64,000 nt of DNA from Sulfurisphaera tokodaii str. 7 (GCF_000011205.1 NC_003106.2:310001-374000); one strand, 5' to 3'. Counted from the first letter of the stretch, positions 11,733 through 20,370 are shown. The notes: generated by a model from the letters alone, not told the origin. A program made the numbers and translations.

Positions 11733-12265
11733 ATGATTTTTTTAGATAAAAGAAATGTAGACAAACTACTTGAAATTTCATGAGCTATTTTTAGTGGTAA
11801 AGGTATTCTATCAAATACTTGATATTCCTCAATAATATTTTTTGCCATTTTTAGATCTAAATTTGTATATATGTAAACGTCGCCCCTCAAAGTAGATACT
11901 CTTGTCAAGTTAGAAATCACGTTTATAATGATATCTCTCCTTTCATCATTGAAATGTCTATCTAACGCTCTAGTAATTTTGAATATATTTGGTTTAGATG
12001 AATAAAATATAATATATTTACTTTTTAATTCACTAGGATTTACAAAATTAAATCCACCAAAGGTTAATCCATCTAATATACATACATCACCAGTTTGTAA
12101 GGAATTCAAAACAGAAGTGCCATCATCACCATCTACAATTATAAAATCAAAATCTATGTCAATTATATCATAATCCTTAAAAACTACTGATAACATTACC
12201 GTACGGCCGTTTCTGCCCTTATATTTTAAAGGAAAGTATCCATCATCTATCCCAGAGACTAGCAA
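11729..12265 (-). CDS. DUF99 (UPF0215) family protein
   Basis: Archaeal DUF99 proteins have an endonuclease V-like fold; the function is not settled. The product carries the family opening [30 protein letters not shown], a DGDDGTS segment and [15 protein letters not shown]. The open frame runs to 12310, but family members begin just before GIDDG, so TTG at 12265 (LVSGIDDG, 178 residues) is more likely than the upstream ATG, which would overlap cdc6 by 68 bp. Even so it overlaps the end of orc1/cdc6 by 23 bp, placing it in the same transcript as the initiator gene. Confidence 0.75.
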   Translation of the reverse strand: MLVSGIDDGYFPLKYKGRNGRTVMLSVVFKDYDIIDIDFDFIIVDGDDGTSVLNSLQTGDVCILDGLTFGGFNFVNPSELKSKYIIFYSSKPNIFKITRALDRHFNDERRDIIINVISNLTRVSTLRGDVYIYTNLDLKMAKNIIEEYQVFDRIPLPLKIAHEISSSLSTFLLSKKII

Positions 12266-13442
12266 TTTTACTATCTTTTTCAGAAATTGCCTTAATAACT
12301 GTTTCCTCATTAACTGCTAGGTTGACTTCCTTAGTTTTCCCATATCTCCCTCTATTCACAACCCTTGCAGTAATAATTCCTAACATATCTAATTCATTAA
12401 TAATATCACTAACTCGCCTTTGAGTAACACTTTCAACACCAATCTTCTTAGCTAACTTAGTGTATACGTCATAAACTTCTCCAGTAGTAAGGGTTCTCCT
12501 TTTTTCATTAACACCGATCACAATAGCTAAAAGAACTAACTTAGAATGAAAAGGGAGAGTTGAAACAACCTCATATACTCTATCTCTTTCTATTTCAACC
12601 CTAGCTTTGTTTACATGCTCTATAGTTAATTTTTCGGCACCATCTCTCTCTGCTACTTCACCCGCAACTCTTAAAAGATCTAAAGCCCTTCTTGCATCTC
12701 CATGATCTCTTGCAGCAATAGCAGCACATAATTTAATTACATCATCAGAAACGACGGAATCATAAAATGCTAAAGTAGCCCTCCTTTTTAGAATGTCCTC
12801 TAATTCTTCAGCATTATAGGGAGGAAATACTATTTCCTCTTCACTTAAACTACTTTTAACCCTAGGATCAAGAAACTCAACAAATTTAATATCATTAGTT
12901 ATACCTATTATAGATACCTTACTTTTACCCATTTCGTAATTAGCCCTAGTTAATCTATATAAAATATCATCACCATGCTTTTTGACTAAGGCATCTATCT
13001 CATCTAAAACTATAACTAAAATTGGCTTTAATTCTAATACTTTTTTGATAAATCGCCTATATAATTCTGCAGTAGAAATTCCTGTAAAAGGGACCTTTGA
13101 ACCTAAATTTTCAAGAAGATCAGCCAAAATTCTGTATGGGGTATCTGTTTGCCTAGTATTAATATATACATAAATAAAAGAATTGGATATTTTCTCATGA
13201 AGCTTCTTGACCACAAATTTTGTTACAGCAGTTTTTCCAGTTCCCGTTAAACCATAGATGAAAATATTATTTGGTTTTTCTCCTCGCATTAATGGAGAAA
13301 GTATTTCAACTAATCTTTTAATTTGCTCTTCTCTATGAGGTAACTCTTCTGGAACATAATCTGGTAATAATAACTCTCTGTTTCTAAAGATTCTAGAACG
13401 ACTTAAGGATGATAATATCTCATCAATAATCTTACTCATCAA
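12243..13442 (-). CDS. cdc6-1: Orc1/Cdc6 replication initiator, Cdc6-1 type
   Basis: AAA+ initiator that binds origin repeats and recruits MCM. Walker A is GLTGTGKT (residues 64-71), Walker B is LDEIDAL near residue 145, sensor [15 protein letters not shown] lies near 255, and a C-terminal winged helix (about 300-399) contains [17 protein letters not shown] and [10 protein letters not shown]. Overall it matches Sulfolobus Cdc6-1 closely rather than the Cdc6-2 or Cdc6-3 paralogues. The start (ATG ATG) lies about 60 bp from the first ORB repeat, the standard arrangement at oriC1. DUF99 overlaps its 3-prime end. Confidence 0.96.
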   Translation of the reverse strand: MMSKIIDEILSSLSRSRIFRNRELLLPDYVPEELPHREEQIKRLVEILSPLMRGEKPNNIFIYGLTGTGKTAVTKFVVKKLHEKISNSFIYVYINTRQTDTPYRILADLLENLGSKVPFTGISTAELYRRFIKKVLELKPILVIVLDEIDALVKKHGDDILYRLTRANYEMGKSKVSIIGITNDIKFVEFLDPRVKSSLSEEEIVFPPYNAEELEDILKRRATLAFYDSVVSDDVIKLCAAIAARDHGDARRALDLLRVAGEVAERDGAEKLTIEHVNKARVEIERDRVYEVVSTLPFHSKLVLLAIVIGVNEKRRTLTTGEVYDVYTKLAKKIGVESVTQRRVSDIINELDMLGIITARVVNRGRYGKTKEVNLAVNEETVIKAISEKDSKIASLWDR

Positions 13443-13502
13443 ACTCTAATTTTGAGACTATATGACATAAAAAGCCTAAGTCATTTTACCCCCCAGTAAA
13501 TT

Positions 13503-13522
13503 ACCCCTCTGTTTCCACTGGA
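13503..13522 (-). repeat. ORB repeat 1
   Basis: On the minus strand this reads TCCAGTGGAAACAGAGGGGT, identical over 20 bases to ORB 3 and one or two end bases different from ORB 2. It lies about 60 bp upstream of the cdc6-1 start and probably also autoregulates that gene. Confidence 0.8.
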
Positions 13523-13562
13523 GATTTATAAGATAATACAATAAAGCTTAATGGATACCAAT

Positions 13563-13582
13563 ACCCCTCTGTTTCCACTGAA
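13563..13582 (-). repeat. ORB repeat 2
   Basis: Same orientation as repeat 1 and 60 bp from it, start to start. It keeps CAGTGGAAACAGAGGGGT but has TT in place of TC at the outer end. Its flank leads into the AT-rich segment 13583-13670. Confidence 0.8.
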
Positions 13583-13670
13583 ACAAGAGAATAAGCAAGT
13601 ATAAGATATTTTAAAACGTTTTGTATAATTCACTACATCTTGAATAAGAAAAAGCTAAAGTTATATTGTT

Positions 13671-13690
13671 TCCAGTGGAAACAGAGGGGT
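13671..13690 (+). repeat. ORB repeat 3 (inverted)
   Basis: TCCAGTGGAAACAGAGGGGT on the plus strand, facing repeats 1 and 2 across the AT-rich segment. Opposed Cdc6 binding across an unwinding element is the layout seen at mapped Sulfolobus origins. Confidence 0.8.
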
Positions 13691-13745
13691 TCCCATCTGT
13701 TTAAGATGAGAAAGATTAATTAGCTATTATATAATAGTAAGTTAT

Positions 13746-13819
<74 letters not shown>

Positions 13820-13838
13820 CTGTGGGGGATACCCCCAC
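13820..13838. repeat. Hairpin directly 3-prime of tRNA-Ala
   Basis: TGTGGGGG-ATA-CCCCCACA forms a near-perfect stem immediately after the discriminator base. Similar stems occur at the same place in the other two int(N) loci (51904-51925 and 25408-25423), so the feature came with the viral attP flank. It could serve as an integrase core site or a tRNA terminator. Confidence 0.5.
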
Positions 13839-14024
13839 ACCCCCAATGCTAACGTAAAATTCCACTATCTTATCTAAAGGACCTACGTAAGTTTCCTTTA
13901 CGTTACCATTAGAATCCTTCTCTATCTTGTAAACATAATACTTATTCCCTCTTTGACGTATCTTATATTGCCCGGCTGAGAAAACCCTATAACCCATATT
14001 TAAATTATGTCCTGTTTCTTTCAT

Positions 14025-14316
14025 ATAATCTTTTAGTTACGAGGTTATTGCCCTAGTTATCTGTTAGATTAAAAGAGAGATAAAAAATTCTATATTAGTA
14101 ATAATAACCGTTTAGTGTTATTATTATAATTATTTTTATGAAATTTTAGTATTATTTTTTATGCAACAAGTTTTGATTCCTCTCAACTATTGTACTATAA
14201 AGCTGCTTAGTTATCTTAAAATCAATTGTTAATCATTAAATTTTATAGCATATGGAAAACAGTAACATAATTTTTGAACTATATGAATATAAGGTAATAT
14301 AAAGAATAGATATATT
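14025..14316. other. Gene-free AT-rich spacer
   Basis: No open frame, RNA or clear repeat is visible between the int(N) remnant and the SWIM-type gene. It probably includes residual flanking DNA of the lost viral element; a TATA-like stretch AAGGTAATATAAAG occurs near 14291. Confidence 0.4.
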
Positions 14317-14664
14317 GTGCTATCATCTGTAATTAAAGCTAAATCTGCTGTTATCGAGGGTAGAATAATAAAATTGCAATTGACTGATTCTTATTTTTAT
14401 TTTTATATTTTTATGGGAAAATATAGAGATTATATCCTTAATGAAATATTATGCTCTTGTAAAAATTTCTTATTTAATAATATTTTTAAGAATAATAATA
14501 AATGCTACCATCAATATGCGTTAGAGTATGCACTCGAGATGGATAAAGTTTTAACATTAGAAGTTACTGAAGATCTCATGAGGGATATTATTATGGAGAT
14601 TTATACCATGGATAAGTCATTTATACTTCGGAAAATACTATTTAGCCGAGGTTTAATACGTTGA
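14317..14664 (+). CDS. Small SWIM-type zinc-finger protein
   Basis: The 115-residue product (GTG start) contains Cys46-x-Cys48-x14-Cys63-x-His65, the CxCx(n)CxH pattern of SWIM domains, followed by a helix QYALEYALEMDK. SWIM modules occur in archaeal and bacterial DNA-associated proteins and in the eukaryotic Sws1 partner of Rad51 paralogues. The rest is unrecognised: an N-terminal strand-rich part and a C-terminal helical MRDIIMEIYTMDKSF segment. Its stop overlaps the start of the next small frame, and the run continues into elf1 and GGGP synthase, so it is probably the first gene of that operon. The domain call is from the motif alone. Confidence 0.6.
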   Translation: MLSSVIKAKSAVIEGRIIKLQLTDSYFYFYIFMGKYRDYILNEILCSCKNFLFNNIFKNNNKCYHQYALEYALEMDKVLTLEVTEDLMRDIIMEIYTMDKSFILRKILFSRGLIR

Positions 14665-14855
14665 TCCCTACGTTAGGTATTCTTTATTTAGCTGTTGTTG
14701 GAGTTATAGTATCTGGTTTAATATATATCTCTTTTGCGGAAGTTTTTAAGAGTGGAATAAGAATTAAGCTTCAGAGAAGTAAAATAAACAAAGGTGGATC
14801 AGATGGGGGGAAGAAGAAAAAGAAGAAAGCAACTACTTCTAAGACCAAAACCTAA
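14661..14855 (+). CDS. Small single-span membrane protein overlapping elf1
   Basis: The 64-residue frame starts at TTG 14661, which overlaps the TGA of the SWIM gene. It has one hydrophobic segment at about residues 4-26 (ending LIYISFAEVF) and a lysine-rich tail that shares 53 bp with the start of elf1 in another frame. Single-span proteins with a basic tail are common near Sec genes, but I do not recognise this one. The tail may simply be elf1 sequence read out of frame, so the real protein could be less conserved there. Moderate to low confidence. Confidence 0.45.
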   Translation: MIPTLGILYLAVVGVIVSGLIYISFAEVFKSGIRIKLQRSKINKGGSDGGKKKKKKATTSKTKT

Positions 14856-15126
14856 AATACCTAATACCTTTGAATGTCCTAGATGTGGAAAAGTAGCGAT
14901 AACGGTAGAAATTAAAAATGGTATTGCCAAAATAAAGTGTGGAAATTGTGGACTAGAAGACCAATTTGAAGTTCCTCCGATATTTGATGAAGCTAACGCA
15001 TATGGGAAGTTTATTGATAGATATTTTGAAGGTAAGATAGAAATAAAAGAGAGTAATAGTGAGGAGAAGGAAGAAAATGAAACTGAGAGGGAAAGTGAGG
15101 AAGATAATTCAGGAGAAACTGAATGA
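14803..15126 (+). CDS. elf1: Elf1-like transcription elongation factor
   Basis: The 107-residue protein has a basic N-terminus (GGRRKRRK), a four-Cys zinc ribbon CPRCGK...CGNCG, the [23 protein letters not shown] block of archaeal and eukaryotic Elf1, and an acidic tail. Elf1 binds the RNA polymerase cleft and slows or modulates elongation. The ATG at 14803 sits just behind GGTGGATC, a strong match to the 16S tail, which decides this start over an upstream GTG. It overlaps GGGP synthase by 50 bp. Confidence 0.85.
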   Translation: MGGRRKRRKQLLLRPKPKIPNTFECPRCGKVAITVEIKNGIAKIKCGNCGLEDQFEVPPIFDEANAYGKFIDRYFEGKIEIKESNSEEKEENETERESEEDNSGETE

Positions 15127-15829
15127 AGGAAAAGTTTTGCATTTTTCTTTATTCGATCCTGATAAAGTAGATCTAGAATCAATTTATTCAATAGCATTAA
15201 AGCTAGTAGAATCTGGTACAAGTGGTTTTTTAATAGGTGGAACTTTAGGAGTATCTAAAGAAAAACTTGACAGTATAATAGAGATTCTTGAAGATTTTGA
15301 GGTACCTAAAATAATTTTTCCTAGTAATGTCAATTTAATAACTGAAAAAGCTGATGCAATACTTTTTATGTCTCTCTTAAATTCAGATGATATTTATTAT
15401 ATAACTGGGGCTCAATTAATTGCCGCACCCATAATTAAGAAGCTTAAGTTAGAATCATTACCTACAGGATATATAATTGTTGGGCATGGAGGAACAGCTG
15501 CTCATGTTGGTAAGGCTAGAGTAATACCTTATGATAATATTGAATTAATAGTCGCATATTCTATCATGGCTGAACTTTTTGGAATGGATTTCGTTTATTT
15601 AGAAGCAGGCTCAGGTGCACCAGAGCCCATAAGACCTTCAGTTATCTCTATTACTAAGAAATACTTAGAAAATTCTAAAATTATAGTAGGAGGTGGAATT
15701 AGAAATGAAGAGATAGCAAAAGAATTAGCTCTTGCTGGAGCAGATATTATAGTAACTGGGAATATTATTGAGCAGAATTTGGAAAAAGCATTAAAAATAG
15801 TAAAAGAGATTAGTAATATTAGGAGATAA
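15077..15829 (+). CDS. Geranylgeranylglyceryl phosphate synthase
   Basis: Forms the first ether bond of archaeal membrane lipids, from sn-glycerol-1-phosphate and geranylgeranyl diphosphate. The TIM-barrel signature is present: [10 protein letters not shown] near the start, [38 protein letters not shown] and the phosphate loop [27 protein letters not shown]. The MKLRGKV start at 15077 gives 250 residues, the usual length; an upstream codon at 15059 only adds six basic residues. Its substrate is made by EgsA, also in this window at 54 kb. The secG gene starts 2 bp after its stop. Confidence 0.93.
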   Translation: MKLRGKVRKIIQEKLNEGKVLHFSLFDPDKVDLESIYSIALKLVESGTSGFLIGGTLGVSKEKLDSIIEILEDFEVPKIIFPSNVNLITEKADAILFMSLLNSDDIYYITGAQLIAAPIIKKLKLESLPTGYIIVGHGGTAAHVGKARVIPYDNIELIVAYSIMAELFGMDFVYLEAGSGAPEPIRPSVISITKKYLENSKIIVGGGIRNEEIAKELALAGADIIVTGNIIEQNLEKALKIVKEISNIRR

Positions 15830-15831
15830 TT

Positions 15832-16008
15832 ATGCCATCAAGTAAAAAGAAGAAAGAAACAGTACCTTTAGCGTCTATGGCTGGATTAATTAGATATTAT
15901 GAGGAGGAAAATGAAAAAATTAAGATTTCTCCGAAACTTTTGATAATTATAAGTATAATTATGGTCGCTGGAGTAATAGTAGCATCTATATTAATCCCAC
16001 CCCCATAA
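15832..16008 (+). CDS. secG: Preprotein translocase subunit SecG / Sec61-beta
   Basis: A 58-residue protein with a lysine-rich cytosolic start (SSKKKKETVPLASMAGL), the Sec61-beta block AGLIRYYEEE, and one C-terminal transmembrane helix (about residues 36-55) ending in PPP. This is the usual form of archaeal Sec61-beta, which sits beside SecYE in the membrane. It follows GGGP synthase by 2 bp. RNase P RNA begins within 10 bp of the stop, so one transcript may cover both before processing. Confidence 0.88.
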   Translation: MPSSKKKKETVPLASMAGLIRYYEEENEKIKISPKLLIIISIIMVAGVIVASILIPPP

Positions 16009-16014
16009 AAAATA

Positions 16015-16322
16015 AGGGGAGCCCTAGATTGGGCTACGGGTTGCTGAGGAAACACCGGCCTCCAGGTCCCAGGGAGACCCCGTTAAGGGGTAGGGGTAGC
16101 ACCCCTAGCAACTACACAGAAACGAGACTGGCATGATAGCAGATGAAGATGATTTGATGGTAACCCAAGTAATTGGGTTACCTAAATGAGAGCTATCATG
16201 CCAGTTGAAACGGTAGTCTCTCCTGGAGCAAGTGGGGAAAAGATGAGAAGGGACCCGATTTTCCCCGAGACGCTAAGTCAAATCCCAAAAATACAGAAGC
16301 CGGGTTATGCTAGGGCTCCCCT
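16015..16322 (+). ncRNA. rnpB: RNase P RNA
   Basis: About 308 nt bounded by a long P1 stem (GGGGAGCCCTAG at 16016-16027 with CTAGGGCTCCCC at 16310-16321). It has a GAGGAAAC-type conserved element near 16047, GC-rich hairpins (AGGGGTAGGGGTAGCACCCCT), a palindromic stem GGTAACCCAAG-TAATT-GGGTTACC at 16159-16182, and the conserved 3-prime block ACAGAAGCCGGGTTATGC before P1. This matches archaeal type A RNase P. The GC content is far above its neighbours, as expected for structured RNA in a thermophile. The 3-prime end overlaps the tsr3 stop region. Confidence 0.88.
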
Positions 16323-16813
16323 ATTATCTTTTCTATTACTTCTCTCTCTATTTCTAATATTTCATTTTCTGATTTATTTCTATAAGATTCTAATAATTCT
16401 TTATTAAGTTCTAAAAAAGTATGTCCCCATTTAATAATATTTGCGATTTTTATGGCTTCTTCTACCTCATTTAATATATACAATGAAGCTATCACTGCTT
16501 CTATTGACGATAACTTATATGCAATCCCATAATTTGTTGGATTACCTGCGAAAAGAATAGGTAATCTTCTATGTTCTCCTTTTATTTTCTCAAATTCAAT
16601 TTTAGAAGTAGAATTCCATGAAGTGTCAACAATAGTTATACCAGTTTTTAATGCAATATCTTTATCGAGAATAGATAGAATTCTTTTAGAATATGGATCG
16701 AGAATTATACCTTTTCCATATCTTGTTAATTCTGCAAAATTCAATTTAATTAATTTTCTTCCTGTACATTTCTTAGGATCATCTCTATGATAATCTATAA
16801 TATATACTTTCAT
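16310..16813 (-). CDS. tsr3: Tsr3-family rRNA aminocarboxypropyltransferase (DUF367)
   Basis: Tsr3 transfers the aminocarboxypropyl group of SAM to a pseudouridine in the small-subunit rRNA decoding helix. The 167-residue protein has [14 protein letters not shown] at the start, the VDTSWNS core, [15 protein letters not shown] and the ALYILN-type helix with [10 protein letters not shown] near the end, all family hallmarks. The last 13 bp overlap the P1 stem of convergent rnpB. Having RNase P RNA and a rRNA modification enzyme tail to tail is a compact arrangement; the overlap could allow antisense interference. Confidence 0.9.
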   Translation of the reverse strand: MKVYIIDYHRDDPKKCTGRKLIKLNFAELTRYGKGIILDPYSKRILSILDKDIALKTGITIVDTSWNSTSKIEFEKIKGEHRRLPILFAGNPTNYGIAYKLSSIEAVIASLYILNEVEEAIKIANIIKWGHTFLELNKELLESYRNKSENEILEIEREVIEKIIGEP

Positions 16814-16869
16814 TAATTGTCATAAAGTTCTTATAACTTTATAATTAATAAACCTTCTGTAGATTAAAA

Positions 16870-17121
16870 ATGGCCTCTGCAATAGTCCTCATAAATACAG
16901 ATGCTGGTGGAGAAGACGAGGTATTTGAAAGATTAAAAAGTATGAGTGAAGTCACAGAAGTTCATGTAGTATATGGAGTTTACGATATAGTAGTGAAAGT
17001 TGAGGCAGATTCTATGGATAAATTAAAAGATTTTGTGACAAATACAATAAGAAAATTGCCTAAGGTGAGATCAACATTAACAATGATAATAGTAGAGGGA
17101 AAGAGTCTGGTCAAAAAATAA
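16870..17121 (+). CDS. Stand-alone Lrp/AsnC ligand-binding (RAM) domain protein
   Basis: The 83-residue product is a single RAM domain (ASAIVLINTDAGGEDEVFE, EVHVVYGVYDIVVKVEA, LPKVRSTLTMIIVEG) without the DNA-binding helix-turn-helix. Such proteins assemble into rings and bind amino acids; the role is often regulatory through partner Lrp proteins. The last bases overlap the proposed start of tiaS in another frame. The TATA-like TTTATAATTAATAAA upstream at 16839 gives it a promoter of its own. Confidence 0.85.
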   Translation: MASAIVLINTDAGGEDEVFERLKSMSEVTEVHVVYGVYDIVVKVEADSMDKLKDFVTNTIRKLPKVRSTLTMIIVEGKSLVKK

Positions 17122-18422
17122 TTATTGGTATTGACGATCACGATTCTCCAGTAGCTGGATGTACTACTCATTTTTCAACATTGCTAATTAAAGAATTAAT
17201 TAAGGAAAAGATAAAACTTTTAGATTTTCCTTATCTCGTTAGATTAAATCCTAATATTCCGTGGAAAACTAGAGGTAATGCTAGCATAAAAATAATTATT
17301 TATAGCGAAAGAGATATAGATGAACTGGCTGATATTATATGGAATAAATCCATAGAATATACAGAAAAAATCAGTAAATCAGCAAAATATAACAGAAAGC
17401 CTGGTTTAGCAATATCAAATAAGGATATCTCTGATAGATGGTTTTATGAGAAAGCCGTAAAAGATGTTATCCCATTAAATTTGGCTATAGAGTATGCAAA
17501 AAAACAAGGCATGATAATAAAAGGTGATCGAGGTATCATAGGAAGTATTGCTGCAATTTCATATAAACCTAAAGAGTTCACTTATGAACTTATAACTTAT
17601 AGACCAGAAAATGAGTGGAATAAGAATAAAAGAGAGATTGATATTAATAGTGTTATAGAATTCGAAAATAAATACTTCCCTTATGTTTTTGAAAATATTG
17701 ATTATATAAAGAAATATTTGTTAATTTCTCCTCATGGTACTGATCCTATTCTATATGGAATTAGAGGAATTGATGCTAATATTTTGTTAAAAGGGCTAAA
17801 TGAAATTATAACTAATGATAAAATAGACATGGCTATGATATTTAAGACTAATCAAGCTACTGATGACCACATAAATTCGTTTTCTAATTATTTTTATCAG
17901 ACTACAGAAATTGAAGGAGAGATTTCTAAAATAGATAATATCAGAGGCGGTGATGTAATTATTAACGTTAATAGTAGTACAATAATAGTATATAAAGAAA
18001 CTGGGGAGTTAAATATTGCTTCTAAGTTGTTAAAGGTAGGAGATACAATAAGAGTTGTTGGAGCGGTTAAACCTTCAGTTAAATATGGAAAGATAATAGA
18101 AGCTGAAAAAATTGAGGTTATTAAATTAAATAACAAGATTTTTAAAAACCCAGAATGTCCTAAATGCAACGGATCTACTGAATCTTTAGGAAAAGGCAAA
18201 GGATTTAGATGTAAAAAATGCGGTTATAGGTTCATTGGAGAAAAAAAATTAAAGGAAATTCCTAGGGAATTAACTTTAGGAATTTATCAATCTCGATATT
18301 ATAGACATTTAAGTAAACCAATTTATCTTAATTTAATTAAAGAGAATAATTTAAATATAGATATAATAAATAATATTATAAAGTATTTAGTTAATTTTAA
18401 AAATATGTATACTTATTCCTGA
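17118..18422 (+). CDS. tiaS: TiaS, tRNA(Ile2) agmatidine synthetase, non-canonical start
   Basis: TiaS attaches agmatine to C34 of tRNA-Ile(CAU) so that it reads AUA. The N-terminal block IGIDDHDSPVAGCTTHF, an essential part of the catalytic domain, lies before the first TTG (17181). The frame is open from 17064, with no ATG, GTG, TTG or CTG before that block; ATA (17118) or ATT (17121) is the natural start by family alignment, giving 434 residues. Later regions are RGIDANILLKG, an OB-fold (GEISKIDNIRGGDVIINV) and a C-terminal zinc ribbon CPKCNG...CKKCGY. It overlaps the RAM gene stop. Confidence 0.87.
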   Translation: MIIGIDDHDSPVAGCTTHFSTLLIKELIKEKIKLLDFPYLVRLNPNIPWKTRGNASIKIIIYSERDIDELADIIWNKSIEYTEKISKSAKYNRKPGLAISNKDISDRWFYEKAVKDVIPLNLAIEYAKKQGMIIKGDRGIIGSIAAISYKPKEFTYELITYRPENEWNKNKREIDINSVIEFENKYFPYVFENIDYIKKYLLISPHGTDPILYGIRGIDANILLKGLNEIITNDKIDMAMIFKTNQATDDHINSFSNYFYQTTEIEGEISKIDNIRGGDVIINVNSSTIIVYKETGELNIASKLLKVGDTIRVVGAVKPSVKYGKIIEAEKIEVIKLNNKIFKNPECPKCNGSTESLGKGKGFRCKKCGYRFIGEKKLKEIPRELTLGIYQSRYYRHLSKPIYLNLIKENNLNIDIINNIIKYLVNFKNMYTYS

Positions 18423-18472
18423 AGAAGAGATTAAGAGTTATTATTTTATTACCTATTAGAGATAATCTATCT

Positions 18473-18553
<81 letters not shown>

Positions 18554-18600
18554 TTCCCGTTAAATTGAAAGATATTTTAATTCTCTATATCAGTACATTA

Positions 18601-18630
18601 ATGCAAGGTATCTCGGCAAAAATGCAAAAT
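18601..18630 (+). other. Left arm-type repeats of the attachment region
   Basis: ATGCAAGGT (18601-18609) and ATGCAAAAT (18622-18630) recur as the same two 9-mers on the right side (25347-25355 and 25314-25322). Pairs of short repeats on both sides of attP are typical of integrase arm-binding sites; here the assignment is inferred from symmetry only. Confidence 0.45.
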
Positions 18631-18661
18631 CCTTATTAGGCTGAATGCTAAACATATATTG

Positions 18662-19960
18662 ATGGTCAGTTTCGATATTTCAAAGTTAAACTATGATCAA
18701 AGACTCCGCGTGCTTAAGAAGGCAGTAGAAAAGCATGGTAAGGCATATATTGCGAGAGTATGCAATGTTAACTTAGCTACTATTTATCGTTATTTAAATG
18801 GTCAGATTTCAACAATACCAGATGAGGTAATTGAGAAGGCACTTCAAACATTAACAGTTGAAGAGATTAGTGATGCGATCTATGGTCTAAGGACTGTAGA
18901 AGTTGATCCAACGACTGCTTTAAGTGTAGTAGTTAAGGCAATGAAGGATGAGGGTTTTCGAAACTTCTTCCTATCCTTACTTTATAAATACTTAGGAGAT
19001 TATTTAAAGCAAACATCTCAGTCCTATATCGTTACAGAAGAAGATGTTGAACTGTTTGAGAAGATTGTTAGAGAGACCAGAACTAAGAAGACAGCAGATG
19101 ATATAATCAGGTATTTAACACGTGCTTTAGCAGAATTAAATAATGAACTGACCCCTGATAGGTTAAAGGAGTATATATTTGAATTAACGGAAGAAAATAG
19201 GGGTAGAGCTAGACACACTGCAAAAGCATTAAAACTCTTCATTAAAGAAGTAGTAAAGACAAGGGATAGCCACTTAGCACGAGAGTTATATGATTCATTT
19301 AAAATACCTAAAGCTAAGACTAATTATAAGCCCGTCAGCCTGAGCTTAGATACATTAAAACAAATATTTAACAATATAGAGGATTTGGGTGCTAAAGCAT
19401 TCTTCTTGATTTTGACTGAAACTGGGCTGAGAGTAGGCGAAGTATTAAACTTAAGAGTAGACCAAATTGACTTAGAGCACAGAGTTATTAGGATTATGAA
19501 GGAGAGTGAGACTAAAAGAGCTTACATATCATTTCTTCATGAGGGTACTGCTAAATGGTTAAAAGAAGTTTATTTACCTTACCGCGAAGATTTCGTTAAA
19601 CGTTATGAGCTCAACGTCAGAAAATTAGCCGAGGCTAACCCTGACCAAAATATAGATATTGAGGCGTGGAAGACAAAACTATTCCCATTCAGAGAGGATA
19701 TGCTTAGAGCTGAGATTAAAATTGCAATGAGGAAAGTGGGCAAAGAGTTCAGGCTTTATGATTTAAGATCATTCTTCGCATCTTACATGATTAAACAAGG
19801 TGTTTCCCCAATGATAGTGAATTTATTGCAGGGTAGAGCACCACCACAGCAATTTCAGATACTACAAAACCATTATTTAGCAATCTCAGATATTGAACTA
19901 CAGCAGTACTATGATAAATATGCTCCACGCCTCTTAGAGACTGTTCCAACATATTCTTAG
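18662..19960 (+). CDS. int: Tyrosine-recombinase integrase of the undivided (pNOB8-like) type
   Basis: The 432-residue protein mediates integration and excision at tRNA-Arg. The N-terminal part contains a helix-turn-helix-like ARVCNVNLATIYRYLNGQ (about 32-49). The catalytic domain shows TETGLRVGEVLNLRVDQID with the first Arg, YDLRSFFASYMIKQG with the second Arg (Tyr in place of the usual His of HxxR), and LQNHYLAISDIE with the nucleophilic Tyr. The gene starts about 110 bp inside attL and is not split by the att site, unlike SSV-type integrases. TTG at 18659 immediately precedes the ATG chosen. Confidence 0.9.
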   Translation: MVSFDISKLNYDQRLRVLKKAVEKHGKAYIARVCNVNLATIYRYLNGQISTIPDEVIEKALQTLTVEEISDAIYGLRTVEVDPTTALSVVVKAMKDEGFRNFFLSLLYKYLGDYLKQTSQSYIVTEEDVELFEKIVRETRTKKTADDIIRYLTRALAELNNELTPDRLKEYIFELTEENRGRARHTAKALKLFIKEVVKTRDSHLARELYDSFKIPKAKTNYKPVSLSLDTLKQIFNNIEDLGAKAFFLILTETGLRVGEVLNLRVDQIDLEHRVIRIMKESETKRAYISFLHEGTAKWLKEVYLPYREDFVKRYELNVRKLAEANPDQNIDIEAWKTKLFPFREDMLRAEIKIAMRKVGKEFRLYDLRSFFASYMIKQGVSPMIVNLLQGRAPPQQFQILQNHYLAISDIELQQYYDKYAPRLLETVPTYS

Positions 19961-20003
19961 ATATCGAAATATGAAATTGATGTAAGCACGTGTACTGTTT
20001 ACA

Positions 20004-20078
20004 GTCCACTTTTTAGTAGAATCATTTGTAGATTTGCAGAGTATATTGTGTTTTTCTGCAGTCTACTAAAAAGTGGAC
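20004..20078. repeat. 17-bp perfect inverted repeat downstream of the integrase
   Basis: GTCCACTTTTTAGTAGA (20004-20020) is the exact reverse complement of 20062-20078, with a 41-bp spacer. A related half-site, CACTAAAAAGTTGGCAC, occurs at 20266-20282. It could end the integrase transcript or form a binding site for a plasmid initiator. Confidence 0.7.
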
Positions 20079-20370
20079 ACGGGTGTATATACCCCCACCC
20101 CCTTCACCTAACTTACAAATTTCAAATTCGCACCCGCATATATATTCGCATTGCGAATTCAGCGAAATTCTGCGGAATCTTTCTACTTAACTGCTGAACT
20201 TTTTAGTTTTGTGATCATCTCTCCGCTGAAAGTTTCCAATTTTTTAACTAACTTCTCTTATTAACCACTAAAAAGTTGGCACTACTGAATCCTTCACGTG
20301 CTGTATTGGAATATTAATTGCAAAAAATTGCAAAAGCACTGGTTTTTGAAATGCAACCAGTTGGGTTTGA

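Larger units (their letters stand above)
13443..13745. other. oriC1: Replication origin (oriC1-type) beside cdc6-1
   Basis: The gene-free interval between cdc6-1 and tRNA-Ala holds three near-identical 20-bp repeats matching the Sulfolobus origin recognition box (ORB) with its CCAGTGGAAAC core and G-string AGAGGGG. Two are in one orientation (13503-13522, 13563-13582) and one is inverted (13671-13690). The 88 bp between the inward repeats are strongly AT-rich, suited to unwinding. Association with cdc6-1 supports oriC1. This rests on motif recall; origin activity is inferred. Confidence 0.85.

Noticed and set aside
14799-15221. 140-residue minus-strand frame rich in Ser and Leu
   Set aside because: Antisense shadow of elf1 and GGGP synthase.
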